Assembly: GCA_029250945.1 (NCBI GenBank)
Contig: JAQXEG010000013.1
Location: 1-64,000, forward strand
DNA: 64,000 bases
Reading direction: 5' to 3'
Origin: Yoonia sp.
GTDB taxonomy: Bacteria; Pseudomonadota; Alphaproteobacteria; Rhodobacterales; Rhodobacteraceae
Shown: positions 34,647 through 43,406 of the stretch, piece by piece
Layout of the letters: each line of letters starts with the position of its first letter
Numbering within the stretch: position 1 is the first letter of the stretch
Notes under the pieces: model-generated
Database searches by the model: none
The model's input: only the letters and a program-made list of their open reading frames with translations
What the model was told of the DNA's origin: nothing
Translations under genes and position numbers: made by a program

Positions 34647-34693
34647 AAATACCTCGGGGGAATTGGGCCACAGGCCCAAGGGGGCAGCGCCCC
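34645..34693 (+). repeat. Intergenic element with two hairpins after the FAD oxidase gene
   Basis: The aaaaatacctcggggg start is followed by TTGGGCC-aca-GGCCCAA (34663-34679) and GGGGC-agc-GCCCC (34681-34693), two perfect small hairpins. From memory, aaatacctcgggg-type elements are common between genes in Rhodobacteraceae; this looks like a repeat that may also act as a terminator. Confidence 0.55.
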
Positions 34694-34805
34694 AAAACCA
34701 AACATGTCTTGCGCCCCAACGGGGCGTGCCGCGTGGTTGATATTGTATATCAATGCCGCAACCGCCACCTTGACCACATCAACGACCATGAGTGGACCTA
34801 TCGCT

Positions 34806-35189
34806 ATGCGTATCATCACACTCGCCCTTTTGCCGCTGGTTGCAGCTTGCGCCGCCCCGCGTGAGGCCTGTATCGCTTCCGCCAACAAAGACCTACGCGT
34901 TATCAACAAACTCGTGACAGAAACACGCGGCAATCTCGTACGCGGCTTCGCCATCGAAACCTAACAGAAAATCCGCGAGGTGAAAACAACATGCGTCAGC
35001 GAACTACCCGACAGCACCGAAATCCGCACAGCCTGTGAAGAGGTCGACGTGCGCGATGTCAAAGTGCCTGTCGCCATTGATCTGAACGCGGAAAAAGCCA
35101 AACTGGCCTCGCTCGAGGAACGTCAGCGTGCGCTACGCGCCAATGCTGATACTTTGCGCCAACAATGCATCGCAGCCAACCCTGAGTGA
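34806..35189 (+). pseudogene. Small lipoprotein gene interrupted by an in-frame stop
   Basis: The frame opens at 34806 with a lipoprotein signal (MRIITLALLPLVAACAAPRE; lipobox VAAC) and runs 52 codons to a TAA at 34962-34964. The same frame continues without another stop to 35189, with a matching coiled-coil-like, Cys-containing tail (KIREVKTTCVSEL ... LASLEERQRALRANADTL). The two parts read as one protein of about 127 residues broken by a single nonsense base change (TAC or CAA type codon to TAA). I do not recognise the function; it would be an outer-membrane or periplasmic lipoprotein. A GTG at 34980 could restart the second half without its signal. Confidence 0.7.
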
Positions 35190-35190
35190 T

Positions 35191-36006
35191 TTAATGCGCT
35201 GATACGGCGGCCGGATCGATCAAGGTGCGGCCGCCATCAACCGTGATAATCTGACCCGTCACAAACCCTGCAGCGTCGGACGCCAAATATTGCACGGCGT
35301 CAGACACCTCACCTGGGCTGGCGATCCGTTGTAGCGGTGTGTTTTCGACAATCACGTCACGCAAATCTTCGTCTTCTTTCAACGACCCCTTCAGGCTCGC
35401 GCTCATGACGGAACCGAACGCAACGGCGTTCACGCGGATACGTTCCCCCGCCCATGCCACTGCCAAGGACCGTGTCATCTGTTCCAACGCCGCTGAACTA
35501 ATCGAATAGGCAAGCAAATCGGGATGGGTCCGCCGCGCGGCAATAGACCCGATATTCACAATCGACCCAATAGGGCCAAGCACGTCATCTTCGTCCACGT
35601 CTTTGGCCTGTTTGATCATTCGGCGCGCGACAGTCTGGCTAAGCCGCAGCCCCGCCAGCACATTCTGCTCCAGCAGCTCATCCACAGATGTGTCGTTCAC
35701 TGACAGGCTGTCGGTCGGCAGCACCTGCCGCGATGCATTCACCAGAATATCGACGCGATCAAACGCCTCAATCGTGGCCGACAGCAGGTTGGCAATCGTC
35801 AGTTTTTTGCGCAAATCACCAGCAAAAATACGCACGGTTTCTTCCTTGGCGGCCTCATCGCCCATTTCGGCGATCAGGCGGTCTTCGTCCATATCGGCAA
35901 AGACCACATTCGCCCCTTGGGACACAAAGTGCCGCCCGATGGCCAGTCCGACACCATTGGCGGCGCCTGTGACAATCGCGGTTTTTCCTACAATCGAAAA
36001 CGACAT
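35191..36006 (-). CDS. Short-chain dehydrogenase/reductase
   Basis: NAD(P)-dependent SDR, 271 residues. The cofactor motif TGAANGVGLAIG lies near residues 14-25, ADMDEDRL follows, then NIGSIAARRTHPDLLAYSISSAALEQM. The usual catalytic Ser-Tyr-x3-Lys reads Tyr-Ser-Ile-Ser-Ser here, so the lysine of YxxxK is replaced by serine; activity may be altered or lost. Start is the ATG at 36004-36006 with an AGGAGA site. It follows the methyltransferase gene by 12 bases on the same strand, so the two may be co-transcribed. Substrate unknown. Confidence 0.82.
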   Translation of the reverse strand: MSFSIVGKTAIVTGAANGVGLAIGRHFVSQGANVVFADMDEDRLIAEMGDEAAKEETVRIFAGDLRKKLTIANLLSATIEAFDRVDILVNASRQVLPTDSLSVNDTSVDELLEQNVLAGLRLSQTVARRMIKQAKDVDEDDVLGPIGSIVNIGSIAARRTHPDLLAYSISSAALEQMTRSLAVAWAGERIRVNAVAFGSVMSASLKGSLKEDEDLRDVIVENTPLQRIASPGEVSDAVQYLASDAAGFVTGQIITVDGGRTLIDPAAVSAH

Positions 36007-36018
36007 GGTCAAATTCTC

Positions 36019-36990
36019 CTAGCGGATCGGGCCCGTGGCGTGGAACACCTTGAACGCGCCGTTTCCTGCAATTTCGTCCACATTGCGGAACGCATCCCGC
36101 AGGGCCTGTTCATAGGGCAAATGCCGGTTTGCCACCATCCAAAGTTTTCCGTGACCGGCCAGAATGCGCGCAGACGCGGCAATAAACGCACGGCCCAACG
36201 ACGGCTCAGTGGCGCGACCGGTGTGGAACGGCGGGTTCATGACGATCCCATCATAGGCGGCCTCTGGCGCGAATTGCGTGGCGTCGGCCCAATGAAAATT
36301 GGCCCGCGTGTCCGTCACATTCAAACGGGCGCAATCCAGCGAAAGCGCCTCAGCCTCGATCAGGTCAAGCGATGCGACGCCAGCACGCTGCAACACAGGT
36401 CCCGCCAGATAGCCCCAGCCGGCACCCAAATCCGCCATCCGTGCTGGTAACTTTTCCGGCAACGCACCGGCCAGCAACGCCGACCCTTTGTCGACTGCGC
36501 CGTCAGAAAACACACCCGCCGTCGTGACATAGCCATGCGCGCCCATGCTGGGTGGCGGGGCGATCCAATCGTCAAAAACAGGTGCGGGCGCAAACCAGAA
36601 AATGCGACCATGGCCCTTGGGCACTGACGGCAACTGGCCCAACCGCTTGCGGCAATCCTTGAACAGGCTTTCGACGCCATCGGTCTTTTGTCCGTCCACA
36701 ATCACCAGCTTGGCCCAACTTGCCGCCGCCGCAATCATCGCCCGCGCCAGCGCCTTGGACCGTGGCACAACCACAATCGCAACCTCGGCAGGTTCCGCCT
36801 TGGCCGTCACAACATAGCCTGCGTTATTCCACGCGACGAAATCCGGATAGAACCCGTTGGCGATCATCAGGTCCGCACGCGGCAAGGCCGACACATCATA
36901 ATCAGCAGCGGAGCGCATCACGGTGATCTTGCCCTCGGGCAGGGCCAAGGCCCCATCAGCGATGGCGGTAGTCAGGCGGGACAATGACAT
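36019..36990 (-). CDS. RsmC-like class I SAM methyltransferase
   Basis: Predicted 16S rRNA guanine-N2 methyltransferase of the RsmC/RlmG type, 323 residues. The C-terminal half has the SAM-binding MADLGAGWGYLAGPVLQ, an acidic LDLIEAEALSLDCAR and the catalytic MNPPFHTGRATEPSLGRAFI, where NPPF marks N-methyltransferases acting on a base amino group. The N-terminal half is the degenerate duplicated domain found in RsmC. It is the upstream member of a pair with the SDR gene. Confidence 0.85.
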   Translation of the reverse strand: MSLSRLTTAIADGALALPEGKITVMRSAADYDVSALPRADLMIANGFYPDFVAWNNAGYVVTAKAEPAEVAIVVVPRSKALARAMIAAAASWAKLVIVDGQKTDGVESLFKDCRKRLGQLPSVPKGHGRIFWFAPAPVFDDWIAPPPSMGAHGYVTTAGVFSDGAVDKGSALLAGALPEKLPARMADLGAGWGYLAGPVLQRAGVASLDLIEAEALSLDCARLNVTDTRANFHWADATQFAPEAAYDGIVMNPPFHTGRATEPSLGRAFIAASARILAGHGKLWMVANRHLPYEQALRDAFRNVDEIAGNGAFKVFHATGPIR

Positions 36991-37021
36991 ATCTGGGGGT
37001 CCTTACAGACAGCGCGATGCG

Positions 37022-37366
37022 CTATTCTTTTTCCATCGTGCACTGCAAAGGATGTTGATGACGCTGGGCGTAATCCATCACTTGCGCGACTTTGGTCTCT
37101 GCAATTTCGTGGCTGAACACACCGACAACCGCGACGCCCTTTTTATGAACCGTCAGCATGATGTCATAGGCCTGCGCGTTGGTCATGCTAAAGAAGCGTT
37201 CCAGCACCATCACCACGAATTCCATCGGGGTGAAGTCGTCATTCAGGATCAGCACCTTATAAAGAGGTGGGCGTTTCGTCTTGGGCTTTACGTCCAAGGC
37301 CACGCCGATGTCACCATCGTCGTCTTCGTTATCCTTGCCGGCCATCGTGATAATATCCGCACGCAT
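37022..37366 (-). CDS. clpS: ATP-dependent Clp protease adaptor ClpS
   Basis: Adaptor that hands N-degron substrates to ClpAP, 114 residues. After a flexible acidic N-terminus (KDNEDDDGD) the core reads [20 protein letters not shown], then [23 protein letters not shown] and [19 protein letters not shown], the classical ClpS fold with the conserved NDD and H residues. An alternative start (MAGKDNEDD) lies 21 bases downstream. clpA is not in the window. Confidence 0.93.
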   Translation of the reverse strand: MRADIITMAGKDNEDDDGDIGVALDVKPKTKRPPLYKVLILNDDFTPMEFVVMVLERFFSMTNAQAYDIMLTVHKKGVAVVGVFSHEIAETKVAQVMDYAQRHQHPLQCTMEKE

Positions 37367-37688
37367 ACTGCTATCCCAATTGCATTGAATGGAACATATA
37401 GGAGAGAGAGGCCCACATGGAACCCCCGCAGGTTCGAATTGACCTGCAAAATTTGCATAGCGGCGGCGTTAACCGTTTTGCCACATTCCTGACACATTAG
37501 CCGATCTAGGGGGTCCGCGCCACGACACCCCCCACATTTATCCGCAACAACATGAATGCCACACCCAAAGTCTTTGAAGATAAGGTGTTTTCTGAAATTC
37601 GGCTTTGTGTTAGACTTGACAACATCGACAAACGGCACTTGGAATTAATCCGAGGCCAGAGGCAGTAAAAAAGAATGAGGCAAGCGAC
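37367..37688. promoter_or_regulatory. Divergent clpS / carboxypeptidase control region
   Basis: About 320 bases hold no credible gene. A possible plus-strand promoter has TTGACA at 37616-37621 and TGGAAT at 37640-37645 (18-base spacing), 40 bases before the carboxypeptidase start. Otherwise I see nothing specific. Confidence 0.4.
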
Positions 37689-39143
37689 GTGACAAGTCGT
37701 CTGGGACAGTGGGCCCTCCGTTGGGCATTTTTGTTTGTAATTTTGGTTGGTGTCTCGTTTGCGGGATCCAAAAGCCATGCGGCACCCTATGCTGCGATGG
37801 TGATGGATGCACGCACGGGTGAAGTTTTGCATGCACGCAACGCCGATACGCGGCTCCACCCTGCATCGCTGACCAAAATGATGACGCTATATATCGCGTT
37901 CCAAGCCATTCAGCGCGGTGAAATCACACTTGATACCGAAGTGCGCATCACCAAACTTGCCGCGTCAGAGCCCCCGTCCAAGCTGGGTCTACGTGCCGGG
38001 CAGAAAATCAAGCTGCGCTATTTGCTGCGTGCTGCAGCCGTGAAATCCGCCAATGATGCCGCCACCGCAATCGGCGTGGCCATTTCCGGGTCCGAATCCG
38101 CATTCGCGACCCGCATGAACCGGACCGCCGCCGCAATGGGCATGCGCAACACAACATTCCGCAACGCCCACGGGCTGACGCAAAGCGGTCACATGTCCAC
38201 GGCGCGCGATATGTCCGTTCTGGGCCGCCACGTGATCTATGACTATCCACAGTATTATAACCTGTTTTCGCGCCGTACGGCGGACGCTGGCATCGCCACT
38301 GTGCGGCACACAAACCGTCGTTGGCTGAATTCCTATAAGGGTGGTGACGGGGTCAAAACCGGCTACACACGCGCGGCTGGTTTTAACCTTGTGGCCTCTG
38401 CGCAGCGCGGTCAGGAACGCATCATCGCAACTGTATTTGGTGGTAAATCCACCGCATCGCGGAACGCGCGGATTACCGAATTGATGGACCTCGGGTTCAA
38501 TCGTGCGCCGTCACGCGCCACCATAAGGCGCCCCAACATGGGCGCCACGATTGCAGCCGCCCCTGCCGAAACCGTGCGCGGCAATACACAGCCTGCGACC
38601 AATGGTGGATCGGGTAAAACTGTGCGCGTCTCCGGCTCAGTCACCCGCAGCTTGCGCCCGCACGCCCGCACCGTGCCAGAGGTCGTGCTTGCCGTGAATA
38701 CCGACGGCATCATGTCCGTCCTTGAAGAAGCGCTAGAGGCCAGCGCCGCCGAAGCGCAAGAGGCTGTCGCGCAAGCACTCGCCGCAGCGGACGCCACGCC
38801 TGACACCGCCCCCAAGGCACGACCGGCGAACCTCGTTGCCGCCTCTGCCGCGCTTGACGGTCCGGTTCAGCCCGAAATCGTCACCCGTGTGTCCTCATCC
38901 GGCGAACGCCATTGGGGCGTGAACATCGGCCGCTACGGATCACGCTACGAGGCAGAGCGCGTCTTGCTCAAGGTTGCCCTGAATGAGATGAGCACGCTTG
39001 ACGGTTCAGTGCGTAAGGTGATCGGACGCTCCAGCGGATTCGACGCCAATTTCATGGGGCTAAGCCGCGAAACCGCCGACCTTGCCTGCCGCCGCCTCAC
39101 AGCACGCGGCACGCCGTGTTTCATGATCGGGAACGAAGGCTAA
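37689..39143 (+). CDS. D-alanyl-D-alanine carboxypeptidase with SPOR domain
   Basis: Penicillin-binding protein of the DacF/PBP5 class trimming peptidoglycan stem peptides in the periplasm; 484 residues. A signal peptide (GQWALRWAFLFVILVGVSFAG, cut near HAAP) precedes the S11 domain with the three active-site motifs: SLTK (S60), SAN (S120) and KTG (K223). A long Ala-rich linker leads to a C-terminal SPOR-like domain (HWGVNIGRYGSRYEAERVLL ... RLTARGTPCFMIG) for septal targeting. Start is a GTG with a GAGG site. Its stop overlaps that of the convergent acetyltransferase. Confidence 0.9.
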   Translation: MTSRLGQWALRWAFLFVILVGVSFAGSKSHAAPYAAMVMDARTGEVLHARNADTRLHPASLTKMMTLYIAFQAIQRGEITLDTEVRITKLAASEPPSKLGLRAGQKIKLRYLLRAAAVKSANDAATAIGVAISGSESAFATRMNRTAAAMGMRNTTFRNAHGLTQSGHMSTARDMSVLGRHVIYDYPQYYNLFSRRTADAGIATVRHTNRRWLNSYKGGDGVKTGYTRAAGFNLVASAQRGQERIIATVFGGKSTASRNARITELMDLGFNRAPSRATIRRPNMGATIAAAPAETVRGNTQPATNGGSGKTVRVSGSVTRSLRPHARTVPEVVLAVNTDGIMSVLEEALEASAAEAQEAVAQALAAADATPDTAPKARPANLVAASAALDGPVQPEIVTRVSSSGERHWGVNIGRYGSRYEAERVLLKVALNEMSTLDGSVRKVIGRSSGFDANFMGLSRETADLACRRLTARGTPCFMIGNEG

Positions 39144-39613
39144 AGCCGCTTTTCAAATCGCCAGACATCTAATGGAAACGGCCCGCTGGACGTGTCCAGA
39201 TCAACCGTCTGCACGCCCGTGTTCACCCACCCTGTCCGCGTATAAAACGCAGATGCACGCGCATTCCCGACAGAACAGGCCAACCACGCCGTGACGCAAT
39301 TTTGCGCCGCAAGGATGCGTTCCGCATGATCCAGCATCGCACCCGCAAATCCGGTGCCGCGCCCGATTGGGTGGACGTAAAATTGATACACCTCACCCCC
39401 GCGTGAGATGTGGAAGCCCGCGATTTCGTCATCACGCATACCGACATGGCATTTGTCCAAGTCATCGCGCAGCCGATCGCGAAAGCTGTGAACAGTGCGC
39501 AATGCAGTCAGGGCATCTGGCACAATAGCTGCATGCGCCTCGTGCCAGCCGCTGTTCCAGATATCTGCAAGGGGGCCAATGTCATCGGGGGTCGCCTGGC
39601 GAAAGGCGATCAA
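39140..39613 (-). CDS. GNAT-family N-acetyltransferase
   Basis: Acetyl-CoA-dependent acetyltransferase, 157 residues. Acetyl-CoA-binding region reads VHPIGRGTGFAGAMLDHAERIL, preceded by AGFHISRGGEVYQFYV and followed by ACSVGNARASAFYTRTGW, the normal GNAT pattern. Its start overlaps the stop of the yejF-like gene, so it is the last gene of the peptide ABC operon. Substrate is unknown; a link to an imported peptide or amine is possible. Confidence 0.82.
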   Translation of the reverse strand: MIAFRQATPDDIGPLADIWNSGWHEAHAAIVPDALTALRTVHSFRDRLRDDLDKCHVGMRDDEIAGFHISRGGEVYQFYVHPIGRGTGFAGAMLDHAERILAAQNCVTAWLACSVGNARASAFYTRTGWVNTGVQTVDLDTSSGPFPLDVWRFEKRL

Positions 39614-41202
39614 ATCGCACGCCCTTCGAATGCGGCGGCCATCAGGGCACAGGTATAGGTGGTTTTGGGGTTCTCAAATATCTCGGCAGCGTCCCCTGCC
39701 TCGACTACGTCACCCTGTTTCATCACCATCACCTTGTGGGACAAGGCGCGCACGACCTTCAGGTCGTGGCTGATGAACAAATACGCAAGTCCGTATTTCA
39801 CCTGAAGATTACGCAGTAGTTCGACGATCTGGACCTGCACCGTCATATCAAGTGCTGATGTCGGCTCGTCCAGCACCAGCAGCTTGGGACGTAAAATCAT
39901 GGCGCGGGCAATCGCAATACGTTGACGTTGGCCACCTGAAAATTCATGCGGATAGCGATCCATCATCGACGCATCCAACCCCACCTCGCCCATAATCTCG
40001 GCCACCATATCGCGGCGGTTTTTACCGGGGGCAAGCCCGTGGATCGACAACCCTTCGGCGATAATTTCGGCCACGGTCATGCGCGGGGACAGCGACCCAT
40101 AGGGGTCTTGGAAAACAATCTGGATATCACCGCGCAGCGGGCGCATCTGTTTTTGGGTCAGGGCGTGGATGTCACTTCCCTGAAACGCAATCCGGCCTTC
40201 GGATGAAATCAGCCGCATGATCGCCAGCGCAAGGGTGGTCTTGCCAGACCCGCTTTCGCCGACAACGCCCACTGTCTCGCCCGCCCTGACCTGTAGCGTC
40301 GCATCGTTCACGGCTTTTACATGGCCCACTGTGCGTTTCAGCAACCCGGCATGGATCGGGAACCAGATTTTCAGCTGATCGGTTTCAACCATGACAGGCG
40401 CGTCGACGGGCACAGGCGCGGGCAATCCGGCGGATTCAGCCGACAACAACATCTGCGTGTAAGGGTGCTGCGGGTTCTCGAAAATCTCGGCCGTGGGGCC
40501 AGTTTCCACGATCTCCCCGTCCTTCATCACACAGACACGATCCGCGATTTTGCGCACAATCGTCAGGTCGTGGGTAATGAACAGCATCGACATGCCGACG
40601 CTGCGTTTCAGGTCTGCCACCAGGTCCAAAATCTGCGCCTGAATGGTAACGTCCAGTGCGGTCGTCGGCTCATCCGCGATCAGCAGTTCTGGGCCATTGG
40701 CCAGCGCCAGCGCGATCATCACACGCTGGCGTTGTCCACCCGATAACTGATGGGGGTAAGCGCCAAGGCGGCTTTCGGCGTCGCGAATGCCGACTTGGTT
40801 TAGCAGTTGGATAATCTTGTCGCGCACGGCGGCCCCACGCAGACCTTGATGCAACTCAATGCTTTCGGTCAGCTGCCGTTCAATTGTGTGCAGCGGGTTC
40901 AGCGACGTCATCGGCTCTTGGAAGATAAAGCTGATGTCGTTACCACGCACGGCCCGCAAATCAGGTTCCGACGCGCCAACCATTTCAAGCCCGTTATAGG
41001 TGATCGACCCACCGATCTGCGCGTTGTCATCCAGCAATTGCACCGTGGACAGCGCCGTCACCGATTTGCCCGACCCGGATTCGCCAACCAGCGCGACAGT
41101 CTCGCCCTTATTCACATCGAACGACACACCGCGCACGGCGGGGCTGATCGCGCCGTCTTGGCGGAAACCGACGGTCAGGTTTTTGACACGCAGCAGGGTC
41201 AT
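39610..41202 (-). CDS. yejF: Peptide ABC transporter, double ATP-binding protein (YejF type)
   Basis: Fused ATPase of an oligopeptide importer, 530 residues with two nucleotide-binding domains. First domain: [45 protein letters not shown] (read in parts). Second: [42 protein letters not shown]. Both end in the oligopeptide-type C-terminal regions ([26 protein letters not shown]). In YejABEF systems this single fused ATPase serves both permeases, and the gene order here matches. It overlaps the permease gene by four bases. Confidence 0.9.
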   Translation of the reverse strand: MTLLRVKNLTVGFRQDGAISPAVRGVSFDVNKGETVALVGESGSGKSVTALSTVQLLDDNAQIGGSITYNGLEMVGASEPDLRAVRGNDISFIFQEPMTSLNPLHTIERQLTESIELHQGLRGAAVRDKIIQLLNQVGIRDAESRLGAYPHQLSGGQRQRVMIALALANGPELLIADEPTTALDVTIQAQILDLVADLKRSVGMSMLFITHDLTIVRKIADRVCVMKDGEIVETGPTAEIFENPQHPYTQMLLSAESAGLPAPVPVDAPVMVETDQLKIWFPIHAGLLKRTVGHVKAVNDATLQVRAGETVGVVGESGSGKTTLALAIMRLISSEGRIAFQGSDIHALTQKQMRPLRGDIQIVFQDPYGSLSPRMTVAEIIAEGLSIHGLAPGKNRRDMVAEIMGEVGLDASMMDRYPHEFSGGQRQRIAIARAMILRPKLLVLDEPTSALDMTVQVQIVELLRNLQVKYGLAYLFISHDLKVVRALSHKVMVMKQGDVVEAGDAAEIFENPKTTYTCALMAAAFEGRAI

Positions 41203-42311
41203 AAAAATGTCTTTCGCGGGTCAAAGGCATCGCGCACGCCCTCGAATATGAACACCAGCAGCGACAGCATGATCGCAAAGGTAAAGAACGCTGTGAACCC
41301 AAGCCACGGGGCCTGTAGGTTCTGTTTGGCTTGCAACGTCATTTCGCCCAAACTTGGCGCCGATGATGGCAATCCAAAGCCCAGAAAATCAAGTGACGCG
41401 AGGCCGCCAATCGCCCCCGTGATCAGGAACGGCAGCATCGTGACCGTGGCCACCATGGCGTTGGGCAACATGTGGCGGAACATGATCGTACGGTCGCTAA
41501 CACCCAACGCCTTGGCCGCGCGGACGTATTCCAAATTGCGGGCGCGCAGGAATTCGGCGCGCACGACACCCACCAGCGCGGGCCAGCCGAACAGGATCGT
41601 CAGGAACACCAGTAACCAGAAACTTCGCCCCACAATCGCGAACACGATAATGATGACATAAAGCGATGGCATCCCTGTCCAAATCTCGATGAAGCGTTGG
41701 AATACCAGATCGACCCAACCGCCAAAATACCCCTGCACCGCACCCGCAACGATCCCGATCAAGGACGCACCAACTGTCGTCAGCAATGCAAACACGATCG
41801 ACAACCGGAACCCATAGATGACGCGTGCCAGGACATCGCGTTTGGTATCATCCGTGCCCAACCAGTTTGTTTCTGACGGGGCGGCAGGGGCGACGCCCGG
41901 TACATCCACAATCGTGTTGTAGGAATAAGGAATCACAGGCCAGATCATCCAGCCGGGGCTGAACCCTTCGATGTCCAAGGCAACGTCATTGTCCACCGCT
42001 TCAATCAGGCTTTCGGGTGTGTCGAAACACTCGACCAGCCCACCAGTGACGATCAGGCATTTCACCTCTGGGTCGGAATACCCTGCCTCTGTCAGGAAAT
42101 CGCCGCCGTAATCCTGTTCGGAATAAAACGAAATGACAGGCATCCGCAATTCGCCGCGGTAGGACACAAGGATCGGTTTATCGTTGGCAATAAATTCAGC
42201 AAACAACGACAGGCCGAACAACACCGCGAAAATCCACAGCGACCAGACAGCGCGGCGGTTTTTCTTGAAATTGCTCAGACGGCGACGGTTCAGGGGGGAC
42301 AGTGTCATCAT
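41199..42311 (-). CDS. yejE: Peptide ABC transporter permease (YejE type)
   Basis: Inner-membrane permease, 370 residues. N-terminal membrane segment LWIFAVLFGLSLFAEFIAN is followed by a periplasmic loop of about 110 residues (PILVSYRGELRMPVIS ... SYNTIVDVPGV) characteristic of YejE, then GTDDTKRDVLARVIYGFRLSI and four or five more segments; the EAA-type loop reads EYVRAAKALGVSDRTIMFRHMLPN. It is adjacent to the YejB-type gene, which ends at the same base where it starts. Confidence 0.9.
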   Translation of the reverse strand: MMTLSPLNRRRLSNFKKNRRAVWSLWIFAVLFGLSLFAEFIANDKPILVSYRGELRMPVISFYSEQDYGGDFLTEAGYSDPEVKCLIVTGGLVECFDTPESLIEAVDNDVALDIEGFSPGWMIWPVIPYSYNTIVDVPGVAPAAPSETNWLGTDDTKRDVLARVIYGFRLSIVFALLTTVGASLIGIVAGAVQGYFGGWVDLVFQRFIEIWTGMPSLYVIIIVFAIVGRSFWLLVFLTILFGWPALVGVVRAEFLRARNLEYVRAAKALGVSDRTIMFRHMLPNAMVATVTMLPFLITGAIGGLASLDFLGFGLPSSAPSLGEMTLQAKQNLQAPWLGFTAFFTFAIMLSLLVFIFEGVRDAFDPRKTFL

Positions 42312-43384
42312 CAGCCACGCGCCTCAAAATCAATGCGAGGGTCGATAAACACATATGTCAGATCGGTGATAATCCCGATGATCAATCCCATCAACGAGAA
42401 TGCGAACAACGTGCCGAACACGACCGGATAGTCGCGGGCGACAGCGGCCTCAAACCCCAGTCGGCCAAGGCCATCAAGGCTGAACAATGTCTCGATAATT
42501 AGCGAGCCACCAAAGAAAACACCGATGAACAACGCCGGAAAGCCGGAGATGACAATCAGCATCGCGTTGCGGAATACGTGGCCATAAAGCACGCGATTTT
42601 CGGTCAGCCCCTTTGCCTTGGCGGTCATGACATATTGCTTTTTGATCTCGTCGAGAAAGCTGTTTTTGGTCAGCAAGGTCAGCGTGGCAAAAGCTGAAAT
42701 GGTGGACGCCAGCACGGGCAAGGTGATATGCCAGAAATAATCCAGCACCTTGCCGATCAATGACAGGTCGGACCAGTCGTCGGACGTCAGGCCGCGCAGC
42801 GGGAACAGGCGGTAATACGATCCGCCCGCGAACAACACAATCAGCAGGATCGCGAACAGAAATCCTGGGATCGCATAACCGACAATGATCGCCCCCGACG
42901 TCCATGTGTCAAACTTGGACCCGTCGCGCAGCGCCTTTTTGATGCCCAGCGGGATTGAGATCATATAGGCGATCAACGTCGACCACAGGCCCAGCGTGAT
43001 GGACACCGGCATCTTTTCAAGGATCAGATCGAACACGGAAATTGACCGGAAATAGCTTTCGCCGAAATCGAACCGCATGTAGTTCCACATCATCGTCAGG
43101 AACCGTTCAAGCGGCGGCTTGTCAAAGCCGAACTCGCGCTCCAATTCCGCGATGAAGTCCGCGGGCAAGCCACGTGCGCCGATGTAATCATCCGATGCGC
43201 CTTCGACGATTTCACTCCCACCGCCGGAAATCCCCTCAAAGACGTCACCGCCGCCTTCCATCTCGGCGATGATCTGTTCAATCGGACCACCGGGCACAAA
43301 TTGGGTCAGCGCGAAATTCATGATCATGATCCCAAGTAGTGTTGGGATCACAAGCAAGAGCCTGCGCAGAATATAAGCGCCCAT
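42311..43384 (-). CDS. yejB: Peptide ABC transporter permease (YejB type)
   Basis: Inner-membrane permease, 357 residues. It opens [20 protein letters not shown], the DppB-like N-terminus, then has the extended periplasmic region of YejB with [19 protein letters not shown] and the [15 protein letters not shown] motif. The cytoplasmic loop near [23 protein letters not shown] is the EAA loop. It starts 22 bases after the binding-protein gene in the same operon. Confidence 0.9.
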   Translation of the reverse strand: MGAYILRRLLLVIPTLLGIMIMNFALTQFVPGGPIEQIIAEMEGGGDVFEGISGGGSEIVEGASDDYIGARGLPADFIAELEREFGFDKPPLERFLTMMWNYMRFDFGESYFRSISVFDLILEKMPVSITLGLWSTLIAYMISIPLGIKKALRDGSKFDTWTSGAIIVGYAIPGFLFAILLIVLFAGGSYYRLFPLRGLTSDDWSDLSLIGKVLDYFWHITLPVLASTISAFATLTLLTKNSFLDEIKKQYVMTAKAKGLTENRVLYGHVFRNAMLIVISGFPALFIGVFFGGSLIIETLFSLDGLGRLGFEAAVARDYPVVFGTLFAFSLMGLIIGIITDLTYVFIDPRIDFEARG

Positions 43385-43406
43385 CTGGGGTGTCCTTACC
43401 TATCGC

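Noticed and set aside
37288-37638. Minus-strand frame with CGGC and CQEC, zinc-ribbon-like
   Set aside because: No plausible protein after the second cysteine pair, and it overlaps the clpS N-terminus in another frame; probably chance.
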